Under the pieces are notes generated by a model. That model worked only from the letters and a program-made list of their open reading frames with translations, made no database searches and was not told the origin of the DNA. Positions 8,744-17,315 of a stretch of 64,000 nt of DNA are shown here, in pieces. Numbering within the stretch: the first letter of the stretch is position 1; the number at the start of each line of letters is the position of its first letter. A program made the position numbers and the translations under genes. This DNA comes from Clostridium gelidum. GTDB lineage: Bacteria; Bacillota; Clostridia; Clostridiales; Clostridiaceae. Location of the stretch: assembly GCF_019977655.1 (NCBI RefSeq), contig NZ_AP024849.1, positions 96,001-160,000 of the forward strand, read 5' to 3'.

Positions 8744-9583
8744 ATGAGTTGCGAAAGTTGTAAAAGTAAGGATACATGCCAATCTAAGGGTGAAGGCTGT
8801 AAAGAAGAAAGTTTGAAATTAATATCTAGATATGGAAAGATTAAAAATGTTATAGGTGTTATAAGCGGGAAAGGTGGTGTCGGTAAATCAACAGTCACTG
8901 GGATTATGGCAACTATGTTAGCTAAAAAAGGCTATAAAGTAGGAGTTTTAGATGCAGATATTACAGGACCATCGATGCCGAGGTTTTTTGGCGTTAATAG
9001 TAAAAGAGCAACTATAATTCCGTTAGAAAATGATATGGTAAGATTTGAACCTGTAGAAACAGAAAGTGGAATAAAGGTGATTTCTATGAACCTTTTAACT
9101 GCAGTTGAAGAAGAACCCGTTATATGGAGAGGCCCTGTAATTACAGGTGTATTAAAACAAATGTTTATAGAAACTAATTGGGGAGAACTTGACTATTTAC
9201 TTATAGATATGCCACCAGGTACTGGAGATATAGCTTTAACTGTAATGCAAGAGTTTCCAATTGATGAAATAGTAATAGTTTCTACACCACAAGATATGGT
9301 ATCGATGATTGTTAAGAAAGTTGTTATTATGGCTCAAAAAATAGGTGTAAAAATTAAAGGTGTAGTAGAAAATATGGCGTACATAAACTGCCCAGATTGT
9401 GATAAAAGAATAAGAGTATTTAGCAGGAAATCTTCAGAGGAAAATGCCGAATATCTAGGATTGCCTCTAATAGGAGAACTTCCAATTGATATTGAATTTA
9501 CAGAAGCACTAGAAGAAGGCAAAGCTGAAGAATATATTAGAGAAAATCCATTATATTCATTAATATTTGAAGGGTTATATTAA
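8744..9583 (+). CDS. mrp: Mrp/NBP35-family iron-sulfur carrier ATPase
   Basis: This P-loop protein (279 residues) has the deviant Walker A GKGGVGKST at about residues 42-50, DADITGPSMPR and LLIDMPPGTGD, all typical of Mrp/ApbC/NBP35 scaffold-carriers for [4Fe-4S] clusters. A cysteine-rich N-terminus (CESCKSKDTC) resembles NBP35 N-terminal cluster sites. A CxxC pair (NCPDCDKR) near residues 216-219 is the conserved bridging-cluster site of the dimer. It lies upstream of a ferredoxin gene, in a region with several Fe-S enzymes (nrdG, aconitase). The ribosome site is AGGGAGGA. Confidence 0.93.
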   Translation: MSCESCKSKDTCQSKGEGCKEESLKLISRYGKIKNVIGVISGKGGVGKSTVTGIMATMLAKKGYKVGVLDADITGPSMPRFFGVNSKRATIIPLENDMVRFEPVETESGIKVISMNLLTAVEEEPVIWRGPVITGVLKQMFIETNWGELDYLLIDMPPGTGDIALTVMQEFPIDEIVIVSTPQDMVSMIVKKVVIMAQKIGVKIKGVVENMAYINCPDCDKRIRVFSRKSSEENAEYLGLPLIGELPIDIEFTEALEEGKAEEYIRENPLYSLIFEGLY

Positions 9584-9658
9584 AAGTATAGGTGTTACTC
9601 GTTGTAACGATAATAATTATTTTGATATTATTTCTAAATTATGATGTTACATATACAT

Positions 9659-9688
9659 AACTTAATATTTCTTAGGAAATAATAAGTT
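9659..9688. other. Imperfect palindrome upstream of the ferredoxin gene
   Basis: The 13-base arms AACTTAATATTTC/GAAATAATAAGTT (one mismatch) flank CTTAG. No T run follows, so a terminator is unlikely; an operator or mRNA hairpin in the ferredoxin leader is possible. Confidence 0.3.
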
Positions 9689-9721
9689 AGTAATTTTATA
9701 TTAGAAAGGATTGATTTATTA

Positions 9722-9913
9722 ATGAAACCAAAAGTAGATAAAGACACTTGCATAGCATGTGGATTATGTCCATCAATATGTCCAGAATGTTTTGACATGG
9801 AGGATGATGGAAAAGCAGGAGCAATAGTTGATGAAGTTCCAAATGGTTCTGAAGATTCGGCAAAAGAAGCAGAAGAAAGCTGCCCTGTAGATGCAATCGA
9901 AATAGAGGAATAG
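9722..9913 (+). CDS. Monocluster [4Fe-4S] ferredoxin
   Basis: This 63-residue acidic electron carrier has cysteines at 11, 14 and 17 (CIACGLC) plus a late CP (SCPVDAI, cysteine about 54), the ligand set of a single [4Fe-4S] cluster. Cys21 occupies the position that forms a disulfide or is free in Desulfovibrio-type monocluster ferredoxins; Cys24 is extra. The second CxxCxxC set of 2[4Fe-4S] clostridial ferredoxins is absent. It has its own AGAAAGGA ribosome site and is closed by a terminator, so it may be transcribed singly. Confidence 0.93.
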   Translation: MKPKVDKDTCIACGLCPSICPECFDMEDDGKAGAIVDEVPNGSEDSAKEAEESCPVDAIEIEE

Positions 9914-9920
9914 AATATAA

Positions 9921-9967
9921 AAATAGGATTGATGATTGCATAAAAGCAAGCATCAATCCTATTTTTT
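9921..9967 (+). terminator. Intrinsic terminator of the ferredoxin gene
   Basis: A 14-base stem (9921-9934 with 9951-9964) is followed by TTTTTTATTT. Confidence 0.85.
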
Positions 9968-10125
9968 ATTTCTATAGAAATTTAAAGCGTATAAATAATT
10001 TCTAATTTCTTATAAAATTGCATTCACCATGCTAACTTAACTAAGTTAATAACTGGCTTACGAGCAAGAAATCTCATCCTATTAGATCATATAAAGCACT
10101 TTGTCAGTTCATTTTATATTTACTA

Positions 10126-10332
10126 TTATAAATGGTCAATTATATTATAAGTGTTAAACTTATAATTTTTATTATGATTAGCGCTATAGTTAGAACTGGT
10201 ATTATTTAAATATACTGTATGGTGAGCAATAGGATTGCAAGGTAAATTATTAGATGATGTAGTGAAAATATCGCCATTACTATTAACAATAGTAGCATCT
10301 TTATAGGTTGAATCTAATATAAAATCTTTCAT
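10126..10332 (-). CDS. Small hypothetical protein (68 residues), Asn/Ser-rich
   Basis: I do not recognise this protein. It is kept because the minus-strand ATG is preceded, at the right spacing, by a near-perfect AGAAAGGAG ribosome site (about 10340-10349), and a perfect 11-base inverted repeat lies immediately upstream of that. It is rich in Asn, Ser and Thr (NNTSSNYSANHNKNYKFN) and has one cysteine and several histidines. It has no signal peptide or membrane segment. It stands alone between convergent and divergent neighbours, and no clear terminator was found downstream. Confidence 0.5.
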   Translation of the reverse strand: MKDFILDSTYKDATIVNSNGDIFTTSSNNLPCNPIAHHTVYLNNTSSNYSANHNKNYKFNTYNIIDHL

Positions 10333-10350
10333 ATTAAAATAACTCCTTTC

Positions 10351-10375
10351 TATATGTAAATATTATTTACATATA
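10351..10375. promoter_or_regulatory. Perfect inverted repeat, candidate operator
   Basis: The arms TATATGTAAAT (10351-10361) and ATTTACATATA (10365-10375) are exact reverse complements around a 3-base spacer. It sits just upstream of the ribosome site of the 68-residue ORF, where a repressor would block transcription. It could also fold as a hairpin in the mRNA leader. Confidence 0.4.
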
Positions 10376-10644
10376 GAGATAGTAGTATACATATTAGATT
10401 ATAGAAATATTTTATTGCATCATATAACATTGTAATTTCATTAGGTAAAAATAATAAAAAATAAGCATAAAATAGTGAAAAAAATAATGGACAAATAGTG
10501 GGAGTGTAGGAAAATACAATATTAATAAGCATTTATAATAAGTCAACTATATAAAAGTCTCAAAAAAGAAACAAATCGAAAGATAATGAGACATAAATAG
10601 TGATAATTAAAATCTAGGGGTTTAAAAATAAAAAATTAGAAGCA

Positions 10645-10673
10645 TTGCTAATGAATACTTAATACAGTATAAT
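10645..10673 (+). promoter_or_regulatory. Sigma-A promoter of nrdD
   Basis: The -35 box TTGCTA (10645-10650) is separated by 17 bases from a consensus -10 TATAAT (10668-10673). The start point would fall at about 10680, just before the NrdR box. The rest of 10333-10644 is AT-rich with no gene that I can support. Confidence 0.65.
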
Positions 10674-10688
10674 ATCATAGTAGTGACT

Positions 10689-10704
10689 ACACTATATATT
10701 GTGT
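10689..10704 (+). promoter_or_regulatory. NrdR box upstream of nrdD
   Basis: ACACTATATATTGTGT matches the palindromic NrdR consensus (acaCwATATaTwGtgt). NrdR represses ribonucleotide reductase genes when dATP/ATP is high. It lies between the predicted -10 and the ribosome site. The second box, usually about three helical turns away, is not obvious here. Confidence 0.75.
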
Positions 10705-10719
10705 CATGGAGGGGAAAAA

Positions 10720-12828
10720 ATGCTATATGTTGTGAAAAGGGATGGGAGAGAAGTTGAATTTAATTCAGATAAGATAGCTCAAGCAATTAAAGGATCAGCT
10801 ATTGAAATCGGTTTAAATTTAAGAGAAAGTCAAGTATTAGATACTGTACAGAAAGTAATTACCTATATTGAAGATGAGTATAAAAGAACCATAACGGTAG
10901 AACAAATACAAAATTTTGTAGAGAAAGCGTTACATGATGAAGGTCATAAAGATATAGCATTCGCTTATTCAGGATATAGACAAGAAAGAACTAAAGTTAG
11001 AGAAATAAAATCAGATTTAATGAGAGCTATAAGACAAATTGGTGTTGAGACTGATAGAGATAATGCAAATGTAGGAAATAATTTCAGTTCAAAATTACTT
11101 AGAATAGCTTCTGAATCAAATAAGTGGAATACTTTGGCTATAATGCCTAAAAATTTATCTAAAGCGCATGAAACAGGAGATGTATATTATCATGATTTAG
11201 ATAGTTATAATCTAACTGTAAATTGTTTGCATATACCAACCAGAGAAATGCTAGAAAATGGATTTAATACAGGATATGGAACAATTAATGCTCCTAGGAG
11301 AATAGAAACAGCTGCTGAATTATCATGTATTTTATTACAATCAACTCAAAATGATATGTTTGGAGGCCAATCTCACCCGGATTTTGACAATGATATGGCT
11401 ATATTCGTAAATCCTACTAGAGAAGAAATCAGAAAAGAATTAGAAGAATTGGAAATTTCTAAAGAAAAGATAGAAGATTTAGTTGAAAAAAGAGTAAGAA
11501 AGAAAGTACAACAAGCTATGCAAGGCGTTGTTTACAATCTTAATACAATGCATTCAAGAGCTGGATCTCAAGTTCCATTTAGTTCAATTAATATTGGATT
11601 ACCTGAAAGTACAGACGCTGCACTAGTATGTGAAGTTTTTCTTTTAGAATATGAAAAAGGATTAGGTAAGGGAGAGCAACCAATTTTTCCAAACATAATT
11701 TTTAGAGTTAAATGTGGAGTTAACAGAGAAGAAAATGATCCATATTTCTATCTATATAAATTAGCATGTAGAGTAGCTGCAAAAAGAATGAATCCAACAT
11801 TCATGAACATTGATGCAGATTTTAATAAAGAATATTATGATAAGGGATATGTTCCAGCAACTATGGGATGTAGAACTTACCTTATGAAAAATATAAATGG
11901 TGAACCAGGTTGTAAGGGTAGAGGAAATATAGCACCTACAACTATTAATCTTCCAAGAATAGGATTGCAAGCCAAAGGTGATATAAATAAGTTTTTTGAG
12001 ATATTAGATTCAAGACTAGAATTATCAAAGGATTCTTTAATCCATAGATATAGTGTGTTAATAAAATTAAGAGTTAAGGATTTGCCTTTTGTTGCAGGTC
12101 AAGGTCTTATGAAAGGTTCAGAAGGCTTAGGACCTGATGATTCAATAGAACCAATATTAAAGCAAGGTACATGGGGAATAGGATTCATAGGACTTGCTGA
12201 AACTTTAGTAGCATTAACAGGTAAGCATCATGGTGAAGATGCTGAAGCTAGAGAACTTGGAATAAAGATTATTGAACATATGAAACAATATACAGATAAG
12301 ATTACAGAAGAATATAAATTGAATTGGAGCTGTTATGCAACGCCAGCAGAAGGTCTTTCAGGTAAGTTTATAAAACAAGACCAAAAGATATTTGGAATAA
12401 TAGATGGAGTAACTGATAAAGAATATTATACAAATAGTTTTCATGTACCAGTTGCCTATGCAATATCTATTAAAGATAAAATTGATATTGAAGCACCATA
12501 TCATAAGCTTTGCAATGGTGGACATATAAGCTATATTGAAGTAGATGATGCACCAACTACAGAAACGGTAATGGATATAATAAATTATGCGTATAAGCAT
12601 ACTAATATTGGTTATGTGGGAATTAATTTTCATATAAGATATTGTAGGGAATGTGGGACTTACTTACATGAAAATCAAAGTAGTTGTCCAAAATGCGGAA
12701 GCCAAGATATACAAGGAATATCAAGAGTTACAGGATATTTAAGTTTAGATGAAAGATTTGGTGCAGGAAAATACCATGAAAGAGAAGAAAGAATATCTCA
12801 TACAGAAAATCATGGGCATCATTATTAG
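10720..12828 (+). CDS. nrdD: Anaerobic ribonucleoside-triphosphate reductase, large subunit
   Basis: NrdD reduces ribonucleoside triphosphates to dNTPs under anaerobic conditions using a glycyl radical installed by NrdG. The 702-residue protein has an N-terminal ATP-cone (about 1-90, VVKRDGREVEFN...). It is followed by the catalytic barrel (NCLHIPTREML, ...HSRAGSQVPFSS) and a C-terminal Zn site with two CxxC pairs (CRECG and CPKCG, about 641-659). The glycyl radical loop RVTGYL has its glycine near 672. I chose the ATG at 720 of 10 kb after GGAGGGG; the GTG at 10699 lies inside the NrdR box. The activase gene is 3.7 kb downstream rather than adjacent. Confidence 0.97.
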   Translation: MLYVVKRDGREVEFNSDKIAQAIKGSAIEIGLNLRESQVLDTVQKVITYIEDEYKRTITVEQIQNFVEKALHDEGHKDIAFAYSGYRQERTKVREIKSDLMRAIRQIGVETDRDNANVGNNFSSKLLRIASESNKWNTLAIMPKNLSKAHETGDVYYHDLDSYNLTVNCLHIPTREMLENGFNTGYGTINAPRRIETAAELSCILLQSTQNDMFGGQSHPDFDNDMAIFVNPTREEIRKELEELEISKEKIEDLVEKRVRKKVQQAMQGVVYNLNTMHSRAGSQVPFSSINIGLPESTDAALVCEVFLLEYEKGLGKGEQPIFPNIIFRVKCGVNREENDPYFYLYKLACRVAAKRMNPTFMNIDADFNKEYYDKGYVPATMGCRTYLMKNINGEPGCKGRGNIAPTTINLPRIGLQAKGDINKFFEILDSRLELSKDSLIHRYSVLIKLRVKDLPFVAGQGLMKGSEGLGPDDSIEPILKQGTWGIGFIGLAETLVALTGKHHGEDAEARELGIKIIEHMKQYTDKITEEYKLNWSCYATPAEGLSGKFIKQDQKIFGIIDGVTDKEYYTNSFHVPVAYAISIKDKIDIEAPYHKLCNGGHISYIEVDDAPTTETVMDIINYAYKHTNIGYVGINFHIRYCRECGTYLHENQSSCPKCGSQDIQGISRVTGYLSLDERFGAGKYHEREERISHTENHGHHY

Positions 12829-12863
12829 AAAATATAAACTCATATTTAATTAATAATTGAGAA

Positions 12864-12928
12864 GCTATCTTAAAATAAGAAAATGAATTGACTTCAGTTC
12901 ATAATATTATTTTAAGATAGCATTTTTT
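12864..12928 (+). terminator. Intrinsic terminator of nrdD
   Basis: A 15-base stem (12864-12878 with 12907-12921) with a 28-base loop is followed by ATTTTTT. Confidence 0.8.
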
Positions 12929-13012
12929 ATTGTTAACTTTGCAAAAATGCATATTATAAACTAAATAATATATTTATTTAAGATTATTAACATAATATAA
13001 TTAGTATAAATT

Positions 13013-13298
13013 TTGGATAAAATAAGTAAACTTATTATAAAGGCTTAAATTTAAATCATAAAAGTATTGCAATATTGAAAAAAAAACTTGCAATAATAGC
13101 ACTGATTTTAACTTAAATAGGTTGATTGTTTTAATTACTTGAATGGAAGCCTAGGGATTGTTGCAAAAATAGGAATAATACTTGTCTATAGATGATGGTA
13201 TATGGTATTATAAAAGAAGGCTAATAAAATGAAATTTTATTGTTAAAAATATTATTTTAATATGCAATAAGTTAAGAAATATAAGTGGAGGGATTGCA
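13013..13298 (+). promoter_or_regulatory. Possible promoter and ~250-base leader of the citrate/homocitrate synthase operon
   Basis: TTGGAT (13013-13018), a 17-base spacer and TATAAA (13036-13041) make a plausible sigma-A promoter, leaving a leader of about 250 bases. The leader contains a TATTGCAA...TTGCAATA hairpin (about 13066-13095) and no ORF with a ribosome site. No T-box signature (GGTGGNACCGCG) is present. Confidence 0.4.
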
Positions 13299-14465
13299 AT
13301 GGCAGTTAGTAATTTGAAAGAAAACAAAAAAGTTACTATAGTAGATACCACTCTTAGAGATGGGGAACAAACCGCAGGGGTAGTTTTTGCTAATGAAGAA
13401 AAAATAATGATAGCACAAATGCTAAGTGACTTAGGGGTTGATCAACTAGAAGTAGGAATTCCTACAATGGGTGGAGACGAAAAAGAGGCTATAAAAGAAA
13501 TTGTAAAAAGAAATTTAAAACCTAGTATAATGGCATGGAATAGAGCTGTAATTGGTGATATAGAACAATCAATAGATTGTGGTGTTGATGCAGTTGCTAT
13601 ATCAATATCAGTATCTGATATACACATTCAACATAAGCTTAGGACATCTAGAGAATGGGTATTAGAAAGCATGGTTAAATCTGTAGAATATGCAAAGAAA
13701 AATGGTCTTTATGTATCTGTTAATGGGGAAGATGCATCTAGAGCAGATAAAGACTTTTTAGTTGAATACATTAATGCAGCTAAACAAGCAGGGGCAGATA
13801 GATTTAGATATTGTGATACTGTAGGAATTATGGAACCATTTAAAATCAGAGATGATATTAAATATATATATGATAAAACAAACTTTGATATAGAAATGCA
13901 TACTCATGATGACTTTGGAATGGCAACAGCTAATGCAGTAGCTGGTATTAAAGGCGGAGCATCACATGTTGGAGTAACTGTAAATGGTCTTGGAGAAAGA
14001 GCGGGAAATGCAGCATTAGAAGAAGTTATAATGGCATTAATGCTTGTTTATGGATATAATGGTGATACAATAAATACTCAAATGTTTAGAGAAGTATCAC
14101 AATATGTATCAAGAGCATCGGGAAGAGAACTTCCAATATGGAAAGCAATTGTTGGAACAAATATGTTCGCACATGAATCAGGAATTCATGCAGATGGAGC
14201 AATAAAGGATCCTAAAAATTATGAAGCTTTCGATCCAAAAATAGTGGGACTTGAAAGACAAATTGTTATAGGAAAGCACTCTGGTAGAGCTTCAATAATA
14301 AATAAATTCAAAGAATATAATAGAGTACTTACGGATGATGAAGCAAAAGGAATATTAGAGCTTGTAAGATCCACATCAGTTAGATTGAAGAGAACTTTAT
14401 TTGACAAAGAAGTAGTTCAATTATATAAAGAGTATCATAGACAATTAGAAGAAAAAAATAAATAG
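13299..14465 (+). CDS. Homocitrate synthase (NifV-like) or Re-citrate synthase
   Basis: This 388-residue DRE-TIM-barrel metallolyase condenses acetyl-CoA with a 2-oxo acid. It has the signature DTTLRDGEQTAGV (about 15-27), the divalent-metal HTHDDFG (about 201) and NGLGERAGNAALEE. Throughout, it resembles NifV homocitrate synthases (IPVSDIH-type motif, EDASRAD) more than long LeuA, and it lacks the LeuA regulatory domain. It is followed 18 bases later by aconitase. In clostridia, genes of this family beside aconitase encode Re-citrate synthase feeding 2-oxoglutarate and glutamate synthesis, so that role is likely; homocitrate for nitrogenase is the alternative. No nif genes and no isocitrate dehydrogenase gene are in the window. 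Family certain, substrate not. Confidence 0.85.
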   Translation: MAVSNLKENKKVTIVDTTLRDGEQTAGVVFANEEKIMIAQMLSDLGVDQLEVGIPTMGGDEKEAIKEIVKRNLKPSIMAWNRAVIGDIEQSIDCGVDAVAISISVSDIHIQHKLRTSREWVLESMVKSVEYAKKNGLYVSVNGEDASRADKDFLVEYINAAKQAGADRFRYCDTVGIMEPFKIRDDIKYIYDKTNFDIEMHTHDDFGMATANAVAGIKGGASHVGVTVNGLGERAGNAALEEVIMALMLVYGYNGDTINTQMFREVSQYVSRASGRELPIWKAIVGTNMFAHESGIHADGAIKDPKNYEAFDPKIVGLERQIVIGKHSGRASIINKFKEYNRVLTDDEAKGILELVRSTSVRLKRTLFDKEVVQLYKEYHRQLEEKNK

Positions 14466-14483
14466 AAATAGGAGGAACATAAT

Positions 14484-16406
14484 TTGGGTGATAATTTAGT
14501 TTACAAGATTTTAAAGAGCCATGTTGTTGAAGGTGAATTAAAGGCAGGAGAACCAATAGCATTAAAGATTGATCAAACGTTAACTCAAGATTCAACTGGA
14601 ACAATGGCATATCTTCAATTAGAAGCTATGGGAATAGATAGAGTAAAGACTAAGAAGTCAGTAGCATTTATAGATCATAATATGCTACAACAAGGTTTTG
14701 AAAATGCAGACGATCATAAATTTATTCAAACTGTTGCATCTAAGTATGGTGTATATTTCTCAAAACCAGGTAATGGAATATGTCATCAAATATTTTTAGA
14801 AAGATTTTCAACACCAGGAGATACATTAATAGGATCTGATAGTCATACGCCAACAGCAGGTGGTGTTGGTATGCTTGCTATGGGAGCTGGTGGATTAGAC
14901 GTTGCTCTTGCTATGGGAGGCGGAGCTTACAACATTAATACTCCAAAGGTAGTAAAGATTGAACTTACAGGAAAATTAAATAAAATGGTATCAGCTAAAG
15001 ATGTTATTCTTGAAGTTTTAAGAGTATTAACGGTTAAAGGCGGAGTAGGTAAAGTTTTTGAATATGCTGGTGAAGGCGTTAAAACACTTTCAGTTCCAGA
15101 AAGAGCTACTATAACTAATATGGGAGCAGAACTTGGAGCTACAACTTCAATTTTCCCAAGTGACGAAAGAACTTTAGAATTCTTTAAGGCACAAGGAAGA
15201 GAAGAAGATTGGATAGAATTTAAGCCAGATGTAGATGCTACATATGATGAAGTAGTAACAATTAACTTAGATGAGTTAACTCCACTTACAGCTAAGCCAC
15301 ATAGCCCAGATAATGTGGCTAAGGTTAGTGAAGTTGGTAAGATTAAAGTTGATCAAGTATTTATAGGAAGCTGTACTAATTCCTCTTATGAAGATTTAAT
15401 GAAGGTTGCTAAGATATTAAAAGGTAACAAAGTTCATGCAGACATTAGTTTAGTAATTGGACCAGGATCAAGACAAGTTATGGAAATGATGGCTAGAAAC
15501 GGTGCGTTGGCGGATATAATTAGTGCTGGGGCAAGAATACTTGAGAATGGTTGTGGACCATGTATTGGAATGGGTCAATCACCAGGAACTAATGGAATTT
15601 CACTTAGAACTGTGAATAGAAATTTCTATGGTAGAAGTGGAACATTATCAGGACAAATATACATAGTAAGTCCTGAAACTGCAGCGGTTTCAGCAATCAA
15701 TGGAGTTTTGACTGATCCAACAGGTGTAGATATAGATTTAACAATAGATATGCCTAAGGAATTCTTAATAGATGATTCTATGATTTTAGCACCAGCACAA
15801 ACTAATGCTGAAGTTGAAGTTGTTAGAGGACCTAATATTAAGCCATTCCCAGTAGCTAAGCCATTAGGAGAAGAAGTAGAAGGTAAGGTATTAATAAAGG
15901 TTGAAGATAATATTACAACAGATCATATTATGCCTTCAAATTCAAAGTTATTACCATTTAGATCTAATATACCTTATCTTGCAGAATTCTGCTTTAATAC
16001 AGTAGATACAGAATTCCCTAAGAGAGCTCAAGAATATAACGGTGGATTTATAATTGCTGGAGGAAACTATGGTCAAGGTTCAAGTAGAGAACATGCTGCA
16101 CTTGCACCATTATACTTAGGAGTCAAAGCAGTTATAGCTAAATCATTTGCAAGAATTCATAAGGCTAACTTAATAAACAATGGAATAGTTCCAGTGGAAT
16201 TTAAGAATGAAGCTGATTATGATAGTATAGATTTAATAGATGACTTAAAAATGGAGAATATTCAAGCTGTTTTAGAATCAGGAGTAGTTAAAGTAAAGAA
16301 CTTAACTAAAGGAACTGAATTTGAAGCAACAATTGATTTAACAGAAAAAGAAATTGCAGTTATTAGAGCAGGCGGAAGACTTAACTACGTAAAAGCAAAT
16401 GCTTAA
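14484..16406 (+). CDS. Aconitate hydratase, short bacterial type
   Basis: Aconitase interconverts citrate and isocitrate through cis-aconitate with a [4Fe-4S] cluster. The 640-residue length matches the shorter Aquifex-type aconitases rather than AcnA (~890). Cluster cysteines are visible in GSCTNSS (about 297) and GCGPCIGMG (about 357 and 360). Substrate-binding motifs include GSDSHTPTAGG near residue 120, and the C-terminal swivel domain carries GGNYGQGSSREHAAL. The start is a TTG 8 bases after AGGAGGAA. It is in one transcript with the upstream synthase and ends at a strong terminator. Confidence 0.95.
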   Translation: MGDNLVYKILKSHVVEGELKAGEPIALKIDQTLTQDSTGTMAYLQLEAMGIDRVKTKKSVAFIDHNMLQQGFENADDHKFIQTVASKYGVYFSKPGNGICHQIFLERFSTPGDTLIGSDSHTPTAGGVGMLAMGAGGLDVALAMGGGAYNINTPKVVKIELTGKLNKMVSAKDVILEVLRVLTVKGGVGKVFEYAGEGVKTLSVPERATITNMGAELGATTSIFPSDERTLEFFKAQGREEDWIEFKPDVDATYDEVVTINLDELTPLTAKPHSPDNVAKVSEVGKIKVDQVFIGSCTNSSYEDLMKVAKILKGNKVHADISLVIGPGSRQVMEMMARNGALADIISAGARILENGCGPCIGMGQSPGTNGISLRTVNRNFYGRSGTLSGQIYIVSPETAAVSAINGVLTDPTGVDIDLTIDMPKEFLIDDSMILAPAQTNAEVEVVRGPNIKPFPVAKPLGEEVEGKVLIKVEDNITTDHIMPSNSKLLPFRSNIPYLAEFCFNTVDTEFPKRAQEYNGGFIIAGGNYGQGSSREHAALAPLYLGVKAVIAKSFARIHKANLINNGIVPVEFKNEADYDSIDLIDDLKMENIQAVLESGVVKVKNLTKGTEFEATIDLTEKEIAVIRAGGRLNYVKANA

Positions 16407-16429
16407 TTCATAATAATAGAAGAATATTA

Positions 16430-16470
16430 AAAAGCACAAGAATTCATTAATTTTGAATTCTTGTGCTTTT
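16430..16470 (+). terminator. Intrinsic terminator of the aconitase operon
   Basis: A perfect 16-base stem (16430-16445 with 16455-16470) ends in TTTT. It separates the aconitase operon from nrdG. Confidence 0.85.
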
Positions 16471-16582
16471 AGTGTTATAAGATATTATAATTTGTAATTG
16501 TATTTGTAGTTAAGTTATAATTAATAAATAAAGGAATTTTTAGAATGATGATAGATAAATTACTTAGAAAGAGGTTATTATT

Positions 16583-17092
16583 ATGGAAAAGACTATAAGA
16601 TTATCTGGAATAGCTTATGAAAGTTTAGTTAATGGGCCAGGAATGCGGAGAGTATTCTTTGCTCAGGGATGCAAGCATAATTGTGAAGGATGCTTTAATT
16701 CTGATACTCATGACTTTACTGGTGGGGAAGAAAGAATGTTAGATGAATTAATAAAAGATACGTTAGATAATCCGATTTTAAGCGGAGTTACATTTAGTGG
16801 AGGAGATCCATGGGAGCAGGCTGATAAGTTTGCTTATATGGCAAAGGCATTTAAGGACAAGGGATTAAATGTTTGGAGTTATACAGGATATACTTATGAA
16901 TATATCATTGAACATAAAGATGAATATGAAGGTTGGAATGATTTAATTAATGGTATTGACGTATTAGTAGATGGCAGGTTTGAAGAAGAAAAGCAACAGG
17001 ATGGACTTAAGTTTATAGGATCAATAAATCAAAGGATAATAGATGTTAAAGAAAGTTTAAGGTTGAATGAAGTTATTACAATGAATTTATAA
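16583..17092 (+). CDS. nrdG: Anaerobic ribonucleotide reductase activating protein
   Basis: NrdG is the radical-SAM enzyme that generates the glycyl radical on NrdD. The 169-residue protein has the family CxxxCxxC cluster motif (CKHNCEGC, cysteines 30, 34 and 37), the preceding VNGPGMRRVFFAQGC segment and the SAM-contacting FSGGDPWEQ. Length is normal. It is preceded by AAGAGGTT and appears to be transcribed alone. No NrdR box like that of nrdD is visible in its upstream region, which is unusual for a gene that must be coordinated with nrdD. Confidence 0.96.
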   Translation: MEKTIRLSGIAYESLVNGPGMRRVFFAQGCKHNCEGCFNSDTHDFTGGEERMLDELIKDTLDNPILSGVTFSGGDPWEQADKFAYMAKAFKDKGLNVWSYTGYTYEYIIEHKDEYEGWNDLINGIDVLVDGRFEEEKQQDGLKFIGSINQRIIDVKESLRLNEVITMNL

Positions 17093-17127
17093 ACAGTTAG
17101 CTAAGCTATATGAAACATTGCATATTC

Positions 17128-17232
17128 TAATATGGTTTACCATAAGTATTCTGAAGAATATAAGAATATATATTCTAAACCATATTATCATATATATTCT
17201 TCAGAATATGCGCCTAAAATGCGGGCTTAGGT
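17128..17232. repeat. Interleaved inverted repeats (A-B-A'-B') plus hairpin
   Basis: Arm A (17128-17139) pairs perfectly with A' (17176-17187, 12 bases). Arm B (17147-17162) pairs perfectly with B' (17193-17208, 16 bases). The order A-B-A'-B' gives a pseudoknot-like topology; B and B' are also themselves near-palindromic (TATTCTGAAGAATA). A CCTAA/TTAGG hairpin follows at 17213-17232. The function is unknown: a terminator-like or regulatory structure between nrdG and the mutarotase gene. Confidence 0.5.
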
Positions 17233-17315
17233 GTTATTATTGAAAAAGGGATTGAATTTAACTATCACAACACGTAGGATTATTACGAGATTAATAGTAT
17301 ATAGGAGGAAATATT

